DNA of 64,000 nucleotides from Cupriavidus sp. 2SB. GTDB lineage: Bacteria > Pseudomonadota > Gammaproteobacteria > Burkholderiales > Burkholderiaceae. The stretch is from assembly GCF_005503625.1 (NCBI RefSeq), contig NZ_SCMX01000013.1:50752-114751 (forward strand), in the 5' to 3' direction. The translations under genes were made by a program, and so were the position numbers. Within the stretch, counting starts at the first letter, position 1; every line of letters begins with the position of its first letter. This document shows positions 44,808 to 54,247 of the stretch, one piece after another. A model generated the notes under the pieces. It had not been told where the DNA came from. It ran no database searches and saw only the letters and a list, made by a program, of their open reading frames with translations.

Positions 44808-44932
44808 GGCAGGGGGAAATGACGGCACGCAAACGATCGCCAGACAGCGGCCACACGAGGCCTGCCGGGCGGTTTGCGAGGAGGGCGCTATGCTACCATC
44901 CGCCGCCATTTCCGGTCGTATCCATCCTCACC

Positions 44933-46873
44933 ATGCCGCGCGATATCGCACCTCCCGCCCCTCATTCCGTCGATGACGAGACGCCGCTTGCGCGAGCACA
45001 ACGCGTATTCCTGGGCGGCAACGGATTGCCCGGAAATTGGTCGGGACGTGACCAGTTCGTTGTGGTCGAGACCCGCTTCGGACAAGGCCTGAACTTCCTC
45101 GCCACATGGGAAGCGTGGCGGCGCGATCCGCAACGGTGTGGCCGCCTTCACTTTGTGGCCATCGACGCCTCGCCGCGTGATCTCTCTGCGTGGCATGTCG
45201 ACGAGGATGCCCTCGCGCCCTTGACCGAGACACTGGAGCGGGCATGGCCCGATGCATTGCCGGGCCTGCATCGCCTTACGTTTGAAGGCGGGGCCGTTGT
45301 GCTGACGCTGGCGTTCGGCAATGTGGAGGCGATGCTGTCCAAGCTGGCGCTCGGCGCCGATGCGTTCTATCTGGACGACACCTTCAGCGATGAAACGAAC
45401 GTCGATGCGATCCTGCGCGGCATGGCGCGACTCGCCCGCAAGGGCGCCACGCTGGCGACACCAGCCACCCTCGACGTGGTGGGAGGGCTGCGGTCCATGG
45501 GCTTCGAGGTCGATAGCGGAACTGAGATGATCACGGCGCGCTTTGCGCCTGCCTGGAAGGTGCGCCGTCATGCGCCGCCCGATGCCGCGCAGTGGCCGGA
45601 CCGCCATGCCATCGTGATCGGTGCCGGTCTGGCCGGCTGCGCGGTGACCGAACGGCTTGCCGCACGCGGTTGGCGAATCTCGCTTTTCGATGTTCACGAG
45701 GGTCCGTCGCGACAGACCTCGGGCCACCGTGCTGCGGCCATGCATGCGCACATGTCTCCTGATGACAGCCAGTTGTCGCGCTTGTCGCGGGCTGGAAACC
45801 TGTATGCGTTGCGCGCTTGGGAGGCCCTTGAAACAGCAGGCCACCCCGTAGGCTGGCATGGCTGCGGCGTGCTGCAGATTGGCGAGGACGAGGCCGACTG
45901 CGCCGTGCAGAACGCGGCGCTGGCCACGCTGGGTTTTCCCGAGTCGTTCGTGCGTTGGATGACTGCCGAAGAAGCGGCCGCGCGCCACGGCGCCGCCGTG
46001 CCGCGCGGTGGTCTGTGGTTTCCACGCGGGGGCTGGGTCGCGCCCCCCGATATCTGCCGGGCGCAACTGGCGCAGGCCGGCGAGGCGGTTGACGCGCACT
46101 TCGGCCGCCGCGTCGCGGCGATCGCACATGTGGAAGGCCAATGGGTGGCACGGGATGCCTCGGGCAACGTGCTGGCCAGCGCTCCCGTGCTGGTGCTCGC
46201 CAATGCGCACGAGGCCGAGCGGCTGGTATCCAACGAGTTCCTGGCGCTGCGCCGCGTCCGCGGGCAATTGACAGATTTCGATGCCGCCCAGGCCGTCGCG
46301 GCGGGTAGCTGGCCCGACTGCGTGGTGACGGGAAACGGGTATCTGCTGCCGCGTGATGAGAGCGGCGGTACGCGCTTCGGCTCCAGCTATGAGGATGACG
46401 AAGGCCCGCTCGTGCAGAGTGCTTCGGTCCATGCTGAAAACCTTGCGCGGCTGGCGTCGCTGCTGCCGGCGCAGGCTGCCGCCATCGAGGCCATCGATCC
46501 CAAGACCCTGCACGGCTATGTGGGCGTGCGCACGGTCACTCACAATCGCCTGCCGCTCATTGGGGCCATGCCCGATGCGGCACAAGTGTTGGCGATGGCG
46601 CAGGTGGGTGGCCTGCGTGGGGCACACCTCCGCGATCTGCCCCGGATGCCGGGTCTTTATACGGCACTTGCATATGCGTCGCGCGGCCTCACATGGGCAA
46701 CGCTGGGCGCGGAACTGATTGCCAGCCAGGTGGACGGCGAGCCGTTGCCGCTGGAGTCCGACCTGGCCGATGCCATCGACCCCGCCCGCCTGCTGCTGCG
46801 GGCGCTGCGCCACGGTCAACTGACCGATGCGGCAGTCCCGCGTCCGGAGCCGGATCAGGACCGCATAGGGTAA
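44933..46873 (+). CDS. mnmC: Bifunctional tRNA-mnm5s2U biosynthesis protein MnmC with degenerate methyltransferase half
   Basis: In E. coli the C-terminal FAD-dependent half removes the carboxymethyl group from cmnm5s2U and the N-terminal SAM-dependent half methylates the product. Here 646 residues from ATG 44933. The oxidoreductase half looks intact: [19 protein letters not shown] binds FAD, and [14 protein letters not shown] and [14 protein letters not shown] are conserved. The methyltransferase half is unusual. The expected SGFGTGLNFL reads [21 protein letters not shown] reads [10 protein letters not shown], and the usual segment before the first motif (WR-x-G-x-P-x-S) is missing. It may have lost methyl transfer. 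A longer frame to 44819 exists, but has no family resemblance. Confidence 0.88.
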   Translation: MPRDIAPPAPHSVDDETPLARAQRVFLGGNGLPGNWSGRDQFVVVETRFGQGLNFLATWEAWRRDPQRCGRLHFVAIDASPRDLSAWHVDEDALAPLTETLERAWPDALPGLHRLTFEGGAVVLTLAFGNVEAMLSKLALGADAFYLDDTFSDETNVDAILRGMARLARKGATLATPATLDVVGGLRSMGFEVDSGTEMITARFAPAWKVRRHAPPDAAQWPDRHAIVIGAGLAGCAVTERLAARGWRISLFDVHEGPSRQTSGHRAAAMHAHMSPDDSQLSRLSRAGNLYALRAWEALETAGHPVGWHGCGVLQIGEDEADCAVQNAALATLGFPESFVRWMTAEEAAARHGAAVPRGGLWFPRGGWVAPPDICRAQLAQAGEAVDAHFGRRVAAIAHVEGQWVARDASGNVLASAPVLVLANAHEAERLVSNEFLALRRVRGQLTDFDAAQAVAAGSWPDCVVTGNGYLLPRDESGGTRFGSSYEDDEGPLVQSASVHAENLARLASLLPAQAAAIEAIDPKTLHGYVGVRTVTHNRLPLIGAMPDAAQVLAMAQVGGLRGAHLRDLPRMPGLYTALAYASRGLTWATLGAELIASQVDGEPLPLESDLADAIDPARLLLRALRHGQLTDAAVPRPEPDQDRIG

Positions 46874-46899
46874 AAACTGCCGGAACCCAAAGAAAATCG

Positions 46900-46908
46900 T
46901 GCGATAAT
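46900..46908 (+). promoter_or_regulatory. Extended -10 promoter candidate for tig
   Basis: TGCGATAAT at 46900-46908 is an extended -10 element (TGn plus GATAAT); the -35 region is poor, as usual for this class. The tig start codon lies 134 bases downstream, leaving a long leader without an obvious structure. Confidence 0.4.
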
Positions 46909-47041
46909 CCGCGTTTTCCGTCTGCGCGGGGCTTTTCCGCAAGTGCTGGTCGCGGCCAGGCGAGCGGCGCGCAGACAGGCGCAAACAGTAGGGCGCAAAT
47001 GCTTGCGCTGACCACAACATTTCTGGATTGGATTGACGACC

Positions 47042-48388
47042 ATGTCGAACATTGAAAACCTCGGCAAGCTGGACCGCAAGGTAACCCTGGCTATCCCCAA
47101 GGCCGAAGTGCAGAAGGAAACCCAGGAACGCCTGGTCCGTCTGTCGAAGACCGTGAAGATGTCCGGCTTCCGCCCCGGCAAGGTGCCGATGAAGATGGTC
47201 GAGAAGCAATATGGCCAGCAGGTCGAGTTCGAAGTCCGCTTCGACAAGGCTGCCCGCAAGTTCTTCGATATCACGCAGGCCCAGGAAGTGAAGGTTGCCG
47301 GCCAGCCGAAGTTCGATCTCAAGACCGAGGGCGTGTCGGAAGATGAAGTGGCATTCGAAGCCACCTTCGAGGTGTACCCGGAAGTCAAGATCGGTGACCT
47401 GACCGCCGCCGAAGTGACGCGTACCAAGACCGAAATCGGCGACGCCGAAATCGACAAGACCGTCGACATCCTGCGCAAGCAGCGTGTTCACTACCACCCG
47501 CGCGGCGAAGCCGGCGCGCATGGTGACGGTGGCGGCGACGTGGCAGCCAAGAACGGCGACCGCGTGACCATCGACTTCGTTGGCAAGATCGACGACGTGG
47601 AATTCGCCGGCGGCAAGGCCGAAGACTTTGTGTACGTGCTGGGCGAAGGCCGCATGCTGCCCGAGTTCGAAGCCGCCACGCTGGGCCTGAAGGAAGGCGA
47701 AAGCAAGACGTTCCCGCTGACGTTCCCCGAGGATTACCACGGCAAGGAAGTGGCCGGCAAGACCGCCTCGTTCACGGTCACGCTGAAGAAGGTGGAGTGG
47801 GCGCACCTGCCGGAAGTGGATGACACGTTTGCCAAGTCGCTCGGTATCGCCGACGGCAGCGTCGAGAAGATGCGCGCCGACATCCGCGAAAACCTGGAGC
47901 GCGAAGTCAAGCGCCGTACGCATTCCATGCTGAAGGACCAGGTCATGGAAGCCCTGCTGAAGGTCAGCGAACTGGACGTGCCGAAGGCACTGGTCGAGCA
48001 AGACCAGGAACGTCTGGTGGAAATGGCTCGTCGCGATCTGGAACAGCGCGGTATGCCGAACGCCAAGGACATGCCGATTCCGGCCGAGATGTTCGCGCAA
48101 CAGGCCGAGCGCCGCGTGAAGCTGGGTCTGATCCTGGCCGAGATCGTCAAGGCCAACGGCCTGGAAGCCAAGCCCGACCAGGTCAAGGCCGAGATCGAAG
48201 ACTTCGCCAAGAGCTACGAAGACCCGAAGGAAGTCATGCGCTGGTACTACGGTGACCAGCAGCGCCTGGCCGAGATGGAAGCCTACGTGCTCGAAAACAA
48301 CGTGGTAAATTTCGTGTGCGACAAGGCCAAGGTCTCGGACAAGTCGGTTTCGTTCGAGGAATTGACTGCCGCGCCCGAGCAAGCCTGA
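47042..48388 (+). CDS. tig: Trigger factor (ribosome-bound chaperone)
   Basis: Binds nascent chains at the ribosome exit tunnel. Length 448 from ATG 47042. The N-terminal ribosome-docking domain has [12 protein letters not shown] (about residues 43-54). The FKBP-type PPIase domain runs from about 160 to 245 with [21 protein letters not shown] and an insert [10 protein letters not shown] before it. The C-terminal helical cradle follows. The site before the ATG is weak. It heads the tig-clpP-clpX-lon proteostasis block; clpP starts 113 bases downstream and may share its transcript. Confidence 0.96.
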   Translation: MSNIENLGKLDRKVTLAIPKAEVQKETQERLVRLSKTVKMSGFRPGKVPMKMVEKQYGQQVEFEVRFDKAARKFFDITQAQEVKVAGQPKFDLKTEGVSEDEVAFEATFEVYPEVKIGDLTAAEVTRTKTEIGDAEIDKTVDILRKQRVHYHPRGEAGAHGDGGGDVAAKNGDRVTIDFVGKIDDVEFAGGKAEDFVYVLGEGRMLPEFEAATLGLKEGESKTFPLTFPEDYHGKEVAGKTASFTVTLKKVEWAHLPEVDDTFAKSLGIADGSVEKMRADIRENLEREVKRRTHSMLKDQVMEALLKVSELDVPKALVEQDQERLVEMARRDLEQRGMPNAKDMPIPAEMFAQQAERRVKLGLILAEIVKANGLEAKPDQVKAEIEDFAKSYEDPKEVMRWYYGDQQRLAEMEAYVLENNVVNFVCDKAKVSDKSVSFEELTAAPEQA

Positions 48389-48501
48389 GGTCGGGCATGG
48401 CCGGAAGCTGCCGGGCTGGATAGCCAGGCGGCACCGGCCAACGTCGATCGGCCTCGCGCGCTGGCTGATCGACGCCATTCCTGAATATCTGGAGAACCTG
48501 C

Positions 48502-49152
48502 ATGACCCGCAATGATTTGCTTGATCGTCTGGCCACCACGCAGGCTTCGGCCCTGGAAACCCAGGGCCTCGGGCTGGTGCCGATGGTTGTCGAGCAGTCC
48601 GGCCGGGGCGAGCGCGCGTATGACATCTACTCGCGCCTGCTCAAGGAACGCGTCATTTTCATGGTCGGTGAAGTTAACGACCAGACCGCAAACCTCGTAG
48701 TGGCCCAACTGCTGTTCCTGGAAAGTGAAAACCCGGACAAGGACGTGTCGCTGTACATCAACTCGCCCGGTGGTTCTGTTTCCGCGGGTCTGGCGATCTA
48801 CGACACGATGCAGTTCGTCAAACCGGACGTGCAGACGCTGTGCATGGGCATGGCCGCGAGCATGGGCGCCTTCCTGCTGGCAGCAGGCGCCAAGGGCAAG
48901 CGCAGCGCGCTGCCGAACTCGCGCATCATGATCCACCAACCGTTGGGTGGTGCACGCGGTCAGGCATCGGACATCGAGATTCAGGCACGCGAGATCCTGT
49001 ATCTGCGCGAACGCCTGAATAGCATCTTGTCCGAGGTGACTGGTCAGCCGGTCGAGAAGATTGCACGCGACACCGATCGCGACAACTTCATGAGTGGCGA
49101 TCAGGCAGTGGACTACGGTCTGATCGACAAGGTGATTTCCCGCCGCGGTTAA
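48502..49152 (+). CDS. clpP: ATP-dependent Clp protease proteolytic subunit ClpP
   Basis: Forms the tetradecameric serine-protease chamber that works with ClpX and ClpA. Length 216. The catalytic Ser120 is in [12 protein letters not shown], His145 in [12 protein letters not shown], and the Asp of the triad lies at about 192-194 (DTDRDNF). The IVE-type start [23 protein letters not shown] is the usual ClpP N-terminus after a short pro-peptide. It follows tig by 113 bases and ends at a clear terminator, so clpX must be mostly transcribed from its own promoter. Confidence 0.97.
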   Translation: MTRNDLLDRLATTQASALETQGLGLVPMVVEQSGRGERAYDIYSRLLKERVIFMVGEVNDQTANLVVAQLLFLESENPDKDVSLYINSPGGSVSAGLAIYDTMQFVKPDVQTLCMGMAASMGAFLLAAGAKGKRSALPNSRIMIHQPLGGARGQASDIEIQAREILYLRERLNSILSEVTGQPVEKIARDTDRDNFMSGDQAVDYGLIDKVISRRG

Positions 49153-49271
49153 GGTTCGGGCCGGTGTGCCGGCATGCCTGTCCGGTTGCGATATGCTCGG
49201 AACCGTCCGGGTAGTGTCGACAGGCCGGACGCCTGCCGCATGGCTGCGTTGAATGACGCAGGCTACACCGG

Positions 49272-49295
49272 AACGAGGCCACGCGCCTCGTTTTT
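49272..49295 (+). terminator. Rho-independent terminator of clpP
   Basis: AACGAGGC (49272-49279) pairs with GCCTCGTT (49285-49292), loop CACGC, followed by T. The remaining 124 bases to clpX probably hold the clpX promoter; I could not single one out. Confidence 0.85.
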
Positions 49296-49419
49296 GCGTT
49301 TTGCCCCACACGTGGGGGCCGCCGCCGACTGTGCCAATTGTTTTGGCGTATGATGCGTTTAATGCGTTTCCCGTTGGGCTCTTTCCGACGGGAACCACAC
49401 TGCTAATGTGACGATTCCT

Positions 49420-50697
49420 ATGGCGGATAAAAAAGGTTCATCCAGTGAGAAGCTTCTGTACTGCTCGTTCTGCGGCAAGAGCCAGCACGAGGTCAAGAAG
49501 CTGATCGCCGGCCCGTCGGTGTTCATTTGCGACGAATGCATCGACCTGTGCAACGAGATCATCCGTGACGAGGCCGCCGCGACCGACAAGGACGCCGCCG
49601 CCACGACGCGCTCGGATCTGCCGACGCCTCACGAAATCCGCGAAAGCCTGGATCAGTATGTGATCGGGCAGGAGCAGGCCAAGAAGATTTTGGCCGTCGC
49701 GGTCTACAACCATTACAAGCGTCTGAAACACCTCGGCAAGAAGGACGAAGTCGAGTTGTCGAAGAGCAATATCCTGCTGATCGGTCCGACCGGTTCCGGC
49801 AAGACGCTGCTGGCGCAGACGCTGGCCCGTCTGCTGAACGTGCCGTTCGTGATCGCCGACGCGACCACGCTGACCGAAGCCGGATATGTGGGTGAGGACG
49901 TCGAGAACATCATCCAGAAGCTTCTGCAGAACTGCAATTACGAAGTCGAGAAGGCGCAGCGGGGCATCGTATATATCGACGAAATCGACAAGATTTCGCG
50001 CAAGTCGGACAACCCGTCGATCACGCGCGATGTTTCCGGCGAAGGCGTACAGCAGGCACTGCTGAAACTGGTCGAGGGCACCATGGCCTCGGTACCGCCG
50101 CAAGGTGGTCGGAAACATCCGAATCAGGATTTCCTGCAGGTCGACACGACCAACATTCTGTTTATCTGCGGCGGTGCGTTTGATGGCCTGGAAAAGGTCA
50201 TCATGCAACGTTCCGACAAGACTGGCATCGGTTTCGACGCGCAGGTGCAGAGCAAGGAAGAACGGGAAGTCAGCGAGGTATTGCCGCAGACAGAGCCGGA
50301 AGACCTGATCAAGTTCGGCCTGATTCCGGAACTCATCGGGCGCCTGCCCGTCGTGGCGACGCTGGCCAAGCTGGACGAGGCGGCGCTGATGCAGATCCTG
50401 GTCGAGCCCAAGAACGCGCTGGTCAAGCAGTATCAGAAGCTGCTGGCCATGGAAGGCGTGGAGCTCGAGATTCGTCCGGCCGCACTGACCGCCATCGCCC
50501 GCAAGGCGATCCGTCGCAAGACCGGCGCGCGCGGCCTGCGCTCGATCCTCGAGCAGTCGCTGATGGACGTGATGTACGAACTGCCGAACTACAAGGGTGT
50601 GCAGAAAGTGGTGATCGACGAAAACACGATCACCGGCGATGCGCCGCCGCTCCTGGTGTACGAAGAGCAGCAGCCCAAGGTGGCCGGGTCCAACTGA
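49420..50697 (+). CDS. clpX: ATP-dependent Clp protease ATP-binding subunit ClpX
   Basis: The hexameric AAA+ unfoldase for ClpP. Length 425 from ATG 49420; a GTG at 49408 would add four residues. The zinc-binding domain has C15, C18, C37 and C40 ([15 protein letters not shown]). Walker [13 protein letters not shown] is at about residue 123-130, with Walker [14 protein letters not shown]-type loop residues for ClpP docking occur in the [10 protein letters not shown] segment, and the sensor-2 region in [11 protein letters not shown]. Typical length and layout. Confidence 0.97.
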   Translation: MADKKGSSSEKLLYCSFCGKSQHEVKKLIAGPSVFICDECIDLCNEIIRDEAAATDKDAAATTRSDLPTPHEIRESLDQYVIGQEQAKKILAVAVYNHYKRLKHLGKKDEVELSKSNILLIGPTGSGKTLLAQTLARLLNVPFVIADATTLTEAGYVGEDVENIIQKLLQNCNYEVEKAQRGIVYIDEIDKISRKSDNPSITRDVSGEGVQQALLKLVEGTMASVPPQGGRKHPNQDFLQVDTTNILFICGGAFDGLEKVIMQRSDKTGIGFDAQVQSKEEREVSEVLPQTEPEDLIKFGLIPELIGRLPVVATLAKLDEAALMQILVEPKNALVKQYQKLLAMEGVELEIRPAALTAIARKAIRRKTGARGLRSILEQSLMDVMYELPNYKGVQKVVIDENTITGDAPPLLVYEEQQPKVAGSN

Positions 50698-50767
50698 CAC
50701 GCGAGGTTATCTGACGCCCAACGGATGGACCCACGTGGTCCCTGCAACACAGGCGAAAATTCAAGCG

Positions 50768-50798
50768 GCCGTTCGCTGGGAAGCGAGCGGCTTTTTTT
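50768..50798 (+). terminator. Rho-independent terminator of clpX
   Basis: GCCGTTCGCT (50768-50777) pairs with AGCGAGCGGC (50782-50791) with one mismatch-type pair, loop GGGA, followed by seven T. Confidence 0.85.
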
Positions 50799-50906
50799 CT
50801 TCAATTCCACAAACGAACCGGAGAAAACGCGGGTATGCTGTTTCACTGGGGGTCGCAAGTGCAGTTTGCAGCATGTTGGTCTGCGCCGGGAATTGATGAT
50901 GGGTAT

Positions 50907-50934
50907 CTTGCAATCGAAACCCGCGACCCTATTT
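50907..50934 (+). promoter_or_regulatory. Sigma-32 (heat-shock) promoter candidate of lon
   Basis: CTTGCAA at 50907-50913 and CCCTATTT at 50927-50934 are separated by 13 bases. They match the sigma-32 consensus CTTGAAA and CCCCATNT at 6/7 and 7/8 positions, with allowed spacing. The lon start codon is 27 bases beyond. It lies downstream of the clpX terminator, so lon would be driven by this site. Confidence 0.75.
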
Positions 50935-50960
50935 ACGCCTTATATGACTGACTGGGGAAA

Positions 50961-53375
50961 ATGATGTCCGGAACACAACTCCTCCCGGCTGAGCCGATTC
51001 GCCTCCCACTGTTGCCGCTGCGCGACGTGGTGGTGTTTCCGCACATGGTGATCCCGCTGTTCGTGGGTCGCCCGAAGTCCATCAAGGCGCTTGAGACTGC
51101 GATGGAGTCGGGCAAGAGCATCATGCTCGTGGCCCAGAAAACGGCTGCCAAGGACGAACCTACTGCCGAAGACCTGTACGAGGTCGGCTGCATCGCCAAC
51201 ATCCTGCAAATGCTGAAATTGCCTGACGGCACCGTGAAGGTGCTCGTGGAAGGCACGCAGCGTGCAAACATCACCGAGGTGAGCGAAGACGACTCGCATT
51301 TCATGTGCGAAGCCGTGCCCGTGCCGCCCGCTGCCGTCGAATCGGCCGAGACCGAGGCCCTGCGCCGCGCGATCGTGTCGCAGTTCGACCAGTATGTGAA
51401 GCTGAACAAGAAGATTCCTCCCGAGATCCTGACGTCGCTGTCGGGTATCGACGAGGCTGGCCGCCTGGCCGACACCATTGCCGCGCATCTGCCGATCAAG
51501 CTCGAGCAGAAGCAGAAGATCCTGGAAATGGTGAAGGTGACCGAGCGCTTGGAGAGCCTGCTGTCGCAGCTCGAAGGCGAGATCGACATCCTGCAGGTGG
51601 AAAAGCGCATCCGTGGCCGCGTCAAGCGCCAGATGGAGAAGAGCCAGCGCGAGTACTACCTGAACGAACAGGTCAAGGCGATCCAGAAGGAGCTGGGCGA
51701 GGGCGAGGAAGGTGCTGACCTTGAAGAGCTGGACAAGCGCATCAAGGCTGCCCGCATGCCCAAGGAGGCCAAGAAGAAGGCCGATGCCGAGTTCAAGAAG
51801 CTCAAGCTGATGTCGCCGATGTCGGCGGAAGCCACCGTCGTGCGGAACTACATCGACACGCTGGTGAACCTGCCGTGGCGCAAGAAGAGCAAGGTCAACA
51901 ACGACCTGACCAACGCCGAGCGTGTACTCGACGAAGATCATTATGGTCTGGAGAAGGTCAAGGAACGCATCCTTGAGTATCTTGCCGTGCAACAGCGCGT
52001 GGACAAGGTCAAGGCGCCGATCCTGTGCCTGGTTGGGCCTCCCGGCGTGGGCAAGACCTCGCTGGGCCAGTCGGTGGCACGTGCGACGAACCGCAAGTTC
52101 GTGCGCATGGCGCTGGGTGGCGTACGTGACGAAGCCGAGATCCGCGGCCACCGTCGTACGTACATCGGTTCGATGCCGGGCAAGATCCTGCAGAGCTTGT
52201 CGAAGGTCGGCGTGCGCAACCCGCTTTTCCTGCTCGACGAAATCGACAAGATGGGCATGGATTTCCGTGGCGATCCGTCGTCGGCACTGCTCGAAGTTCT
52301 GGACCCGGAACAGAACCACACGTTCCAGGACCACTACATCGAAGTGGACTTCGACTTGTCCGATGTGATGTTCGTGGCGACGTCTAACTCGCTGAACATT
52401 CCGCCGCCGCTGCTGGACCGGATGGAAGTGATTCGCCTGTCGGGCTACACCGAGGACGAGAAAGTCAACATCGCCACGCGCTACCTGCTGCCCAAGCAGA
52501 TTCGCAACAATGGCCTGAAGGTTGGCGAGATCGAAGTCACGGAAGCTGCGATTCGCGACATCATCCGTTACTACACGCGTGAAGCGGGTGTGCGGTCGCT
52601 GGAACGCGAAGTGTCGAAGATCGCCCGCAAGGTGGTCAAGCTGCTGCTGCTGAAGAAGGAATCGGGCGCGGTCAAGGTGGATTCCGAGAACCTCGACAAA
52701 TTCCTTGGCGTGCGCAAGTACGACTTCGGCCTGGCCAACAAGGAAAACCAGGTGGGGCAAGTGACTGGCCTCGCATGGACCGAAGTGGGCGGCGACCTGC
52801 TGACGATCGAAGCCGCGATCATGCCGGGCAAGGGCAACATCTCTCGCACGGGTTCGCTGGGCGACGTGATGAAGGAGTCGGTCGAGGCTGCGCGGTCGGT
52901 GGTGCGTTCGCGGGCGCGTCGCCTGGGTATCGCGGATGAGATGTTCGAGAAGCGCGACATTCACATCCACGTGCCTGAAGGTGCCACGCCGAAGGATGGT
53001 CCGTCGGCCGGTATCGCGATGACGACCGTGCTGGTGTCGGTGCTGACCGGGATTCCGGTGCGTGCCGACGTGGCGATGACTGGCGAGATCACGCTGCGCG
53101 GCGAAGTGTTGCCGATCGGTGGCCTCAAGGAAAAGCTGCTGGCAGCCCATCGTGGCGGCATCAAGCTGGCGCTGATCCCCGAGGAGAACGTCAAGGATCT
53201 CGCGGACATTCCCGATAACGTCAAGAACGCCATCGAGATCGTGCCGGTGCGCTGGATCGACAAGGTGCTGGAGCTGGCGCTGGAGCGCAAGCCCGAGGCG
53301 CTGCCCGATGAAGAAGCCAAGCCTGCCGATGTGGCAGACAAGGCAGCTTCGCAGGTGGAACGCATTCATCACTGA
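50961..53375 (+). CDS. lon: ATP-dependent protease La (Lon)
   Basis: The AAA+ serine-lysine protease that degrades misfolded and regulatory proteins. Length 804. The N-terminal substrate-binding domain starts with [22 protein letters not shown], in pieces [10 protein letters not shown]; a coiled coil (about 180-290) follows. The ATPase has Walker [11 protein letters not shown] at about residue 357, Walker [12 protein letters not shown] and arginine-rich sensor 2. The protease domain has the Ser-Lys dyad: Ser at about 681 in [10 protein letters not shown] and Lys at about 724 in [11 protein letters not shown]. Two ATGs occur at 50961 and 50964; either may be used. The sequence fits group A Lon. 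Ends at a perfect hairpin terminator. Confidence 0.97.
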   Translation: MMSGTQLLPAEPIRLPLLPLRDVVVFPHMVIPLFVGRPKSIKALETAMESGKSIMLVAQKTAAKDEPTAEDLYEVGCIANILQMLKLPDGTVKVLVEGTQRANITEVSEDDSHFMCEAVPVPPAAVESAETEALRRAIVSQFDQYVKLNKKIPPEILTSLSGIDEAGRLADTIAAHLPIKLEQKQKILEMVKVTERLESLLSQLEGEIDILQVEKRIRGRVKRQMEKSQREYYLNEQVKAIQKELGEGEEGADLEELDKRIKAARMPKEAKKKADAEFKKLKLMSPMSAEATVVRNYIDTLVNLPWRKKSKVNNDLTNAERVLDEDHYGLEKVKERILEYLAVQQRVDKVKAPILCLVGPPGVGKTSLGQSVARATNRKFVRMALGGVRDEAEIRGHRRTYIGSMPGKILQSLSKVGVRNPLFLLDEIDKMGMDFRGDPSSALLEVLDPEQNHTFQDHYIEVDFDLSDVMFVATSNSLNIPPPLLDRMEVIRLSGYTEDEKVNIATRYLLPKQIRNNGLKVGEIEVTEAAIRDIIRYYTREAGVRSLEREVSKIARKVVKLLLLKKESGAVKVDSENLDKFLGVRKYDFGLANKENQVGQVTGLAWTEVGGDLLTIEAAIMPGKGNISRTGSLGDVMKESVEAARSVVRSRARRLGIADEMFEKRDIHIHVPEGATPKDGPSAGIAMTTVLVSVLTGIPVRADVAMTGEITLRGEVLPIGGLKEKLLAAHRGGIKLALIPEENVKDLADIPDNVKNAIEIVPVRWIDKVLELALERKPEALPDEEAKPADVADKAASQVERIHH

Positions 53376-53408
53376 GTCGTAACGCTGCAGGAATCGCTGT
53401 GAAAATCG

Positions 53409-53446
53409 GAAACGCCGCAGGGTAGAACCTGCGGCGTTTCTGTTTT
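53409..53446 (+). terminator. Rho-independent terminator of lon
   Basis: A perfect 13-bp stem, GAAACGCCGCAGG (53409-53421) with CCTGCGGCGTTTC (53428-53440), loop GTAGAA, followed by TGTTTT. Confidence 0.92.
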
Positions 53447-53490
53447 GAGGTGCCAATGAGGCGATGTGGCGCATATCTCGCAAACAACGC

Positions 53491-53520
53491 TTGGCAAATC
53501 GAAAACTCTCGTATTACAAT
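53491..53520 (+). promoter_or_regulatory. Putative promoter of the tRNA-Val/tRNA-Asp unit
   Basis: TTGGCA at 53491-53496 and TACAAT at 53515-53520 with 18 bases between, matching 5/6 and 5/6 of the consensus. The first tRNA starts 98 bases downstream. Confidence 0.6.
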
Positions 53521-53617
53521 CGCGGCCTCGCAACGCAAACAGCGGCAACGAAGCAGTAACTGCCGAGTCGTGCGCAGCGGGATTACCCAGCAGGCAAATG
53601 GCTTGCGATGGTCGAAT

Positions 53618-53693
53618 GGGTGCTTAGCTCAGTTGGTAGAGCGGCGCCCTTACAAGGCGTAGGTCGGGGGTTCGAGCCCCTCAGCACCCACCA
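53618..53693 (+). tRNA. tRNA-Val (anticodon UAC)
   Basis: A 76-nt tRNA: acceptor GGGTGCT pairs with AGCACCC, then encoded ACCA. D arm TAGCTCAGTTGGTAGAGC, anticodon loop CTTACAA with TAC, T arm GGGGGTTCGAGCCCC. It lies 40 bases upstream of tRNA-Asp, probably in one transcript. Confidence 0.97.
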
Positions 53694-53733
53694 TTCACCA
53701 TCGCGCTGCAGCTGCCTCGAAGGGCCCAATTCA

Positions 53734-53810
53734 GGAGTGGTAGTTCAGTTGGTTAGAATACCGGCCTGTCACGCCGGGGGTCGCGGGTTCGAGCCCCGTC
53801 CACTCCGCCA
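53734..53810 (+). tRNA. tRNA-Asp (anticodon GUC)
   Basis: A 77-nt tRNA: acceptor GGAGTGG pairs with CCACTCC, then encoded GCCA. The anticodon loop holds GTC within CCTGTCACG, and the T arm is CGGGTTCGAGCCCCG. Its last 20 bases are repeated 146 bases downstream as part of a tandem duplication. Confidence 0.97.
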
Positions 53811-54082
53811 AAAAAAGAGAATGCCCGCGGAAGCGGGCATTTTTTTTGGTGGTGGGGAGGGAGCTGCCTGCGCAGCTCCCGGCGGGGCGAGAAGGGAATC
53901 GCTTGCAAGCGATTCCGCGGCCTGCGGTATGTAGGCGAGCCCCGTCCACTCCGCCAAAAAAAGAGAATGCCCGCGCAAGCGGGCATTTTTTTTGGTGGTG
54001 GGGAGGGAGCTGTCTGCGCAGCTCCCGGCGGGGCGAGAAGGGATTCGCTTGCAAGCGAATCCGCGGCCTGCGGTATGTAGGC
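53791..54082 (+). repeat. Two tandem 146-bp units, each starting with the last 20 bases of tRNA-Asp
   Basis: Unit 1 is 53791-53936 and unit 2 is 53937-54082; they agree at 142 of 146 positions. Each unit contains the tRNA-Asp 3' end, the terminator hairpin, a GGGAGCTG/CAGCTCCC hairpin and a palindrome of the type GGAATCGC-TTGCAA-GCGATTCC. A further seven bases (GAGCCCC, 54083-54089) begin a third unit that stops there. Two of the four differences are a paired change in the last palindrome that keeps it perfect. There is no coding sequence here; apparent open frames are by-products of the repeat. Confidence 0.9.
53821..53848 (+). terminator. Rho-independent terminator of the tRNA-Val/tRNA-Asp unit
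   Basis: ATGCCCGC (53821-53828) pairs with GCGGGCAT (53833-53840), loop GGAA, then eight T. A second copy with loop GCAA lies at 53968-53987 followed by T, inside the tandem duplication. Confidence 0.92.
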
Positions 54083-54089
54083 GAGCCCC

Positions 54090-54124
54090 CGAACGATGGA
54101 CCCGTCATGCGCGTCCATCGTTCG
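54090..54124. repeat. Perfect 12-bp inverted repeat between the tandem units and ppiD
   Basis: CGAACGATGGAC (54090-54101) and GTCCATCGTTCG (54113-54124) are exact complements around 11 bases. There is no T-run, so it is not a classical terminator. It abuts the end of the 146-bp duplication. The following 120 bases to ppiD show only a possible -10 (TAGAAT at 54194). Confidence 0.75.
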
Positions 54125-54247
54125 TTAGCAGCATCTCCTGACCTCACAGAAAGCCACACCGCACTTTCCGCAGGTCTGGTGTCCCGCTCCTGCTAGAATC
54201 GCAGGGTTTGTCCATCGGCCTTCGGCCCAACCCATTTTCCGATCAGC

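Noticed and set aside
46900..47041. A regulatory RNA element in the long tig leader
   Set aside because: No conserved fold or strong hairpin could be made out by eye.
44888..48478. A 1196-codon open frame on the minus strand across mnmC, tig and the clpP leader
   Set aside because: It lies antisense to recognised genes; its composition (many H, R, A, Q) is that of a shadow frame in GC-rich DNA, and no domain is recognisable.
50940..53483. An 847-codon open frame on the minus strand opposite lon
   Set aside because: Exact antisense of lon with low-complexity composition and no family resemblance.
53791..54082. Possible CRISPR array because of direct repeats
   Set aside because: Only two contiguous 146-bp units without spacers.
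53731..54159. Open frames through the tandem repeats after tRNA-Asp that look like repetitive proteins
   Set aside because: They arise from translation of the duplicated non-coding hairpins and the tRNA end.
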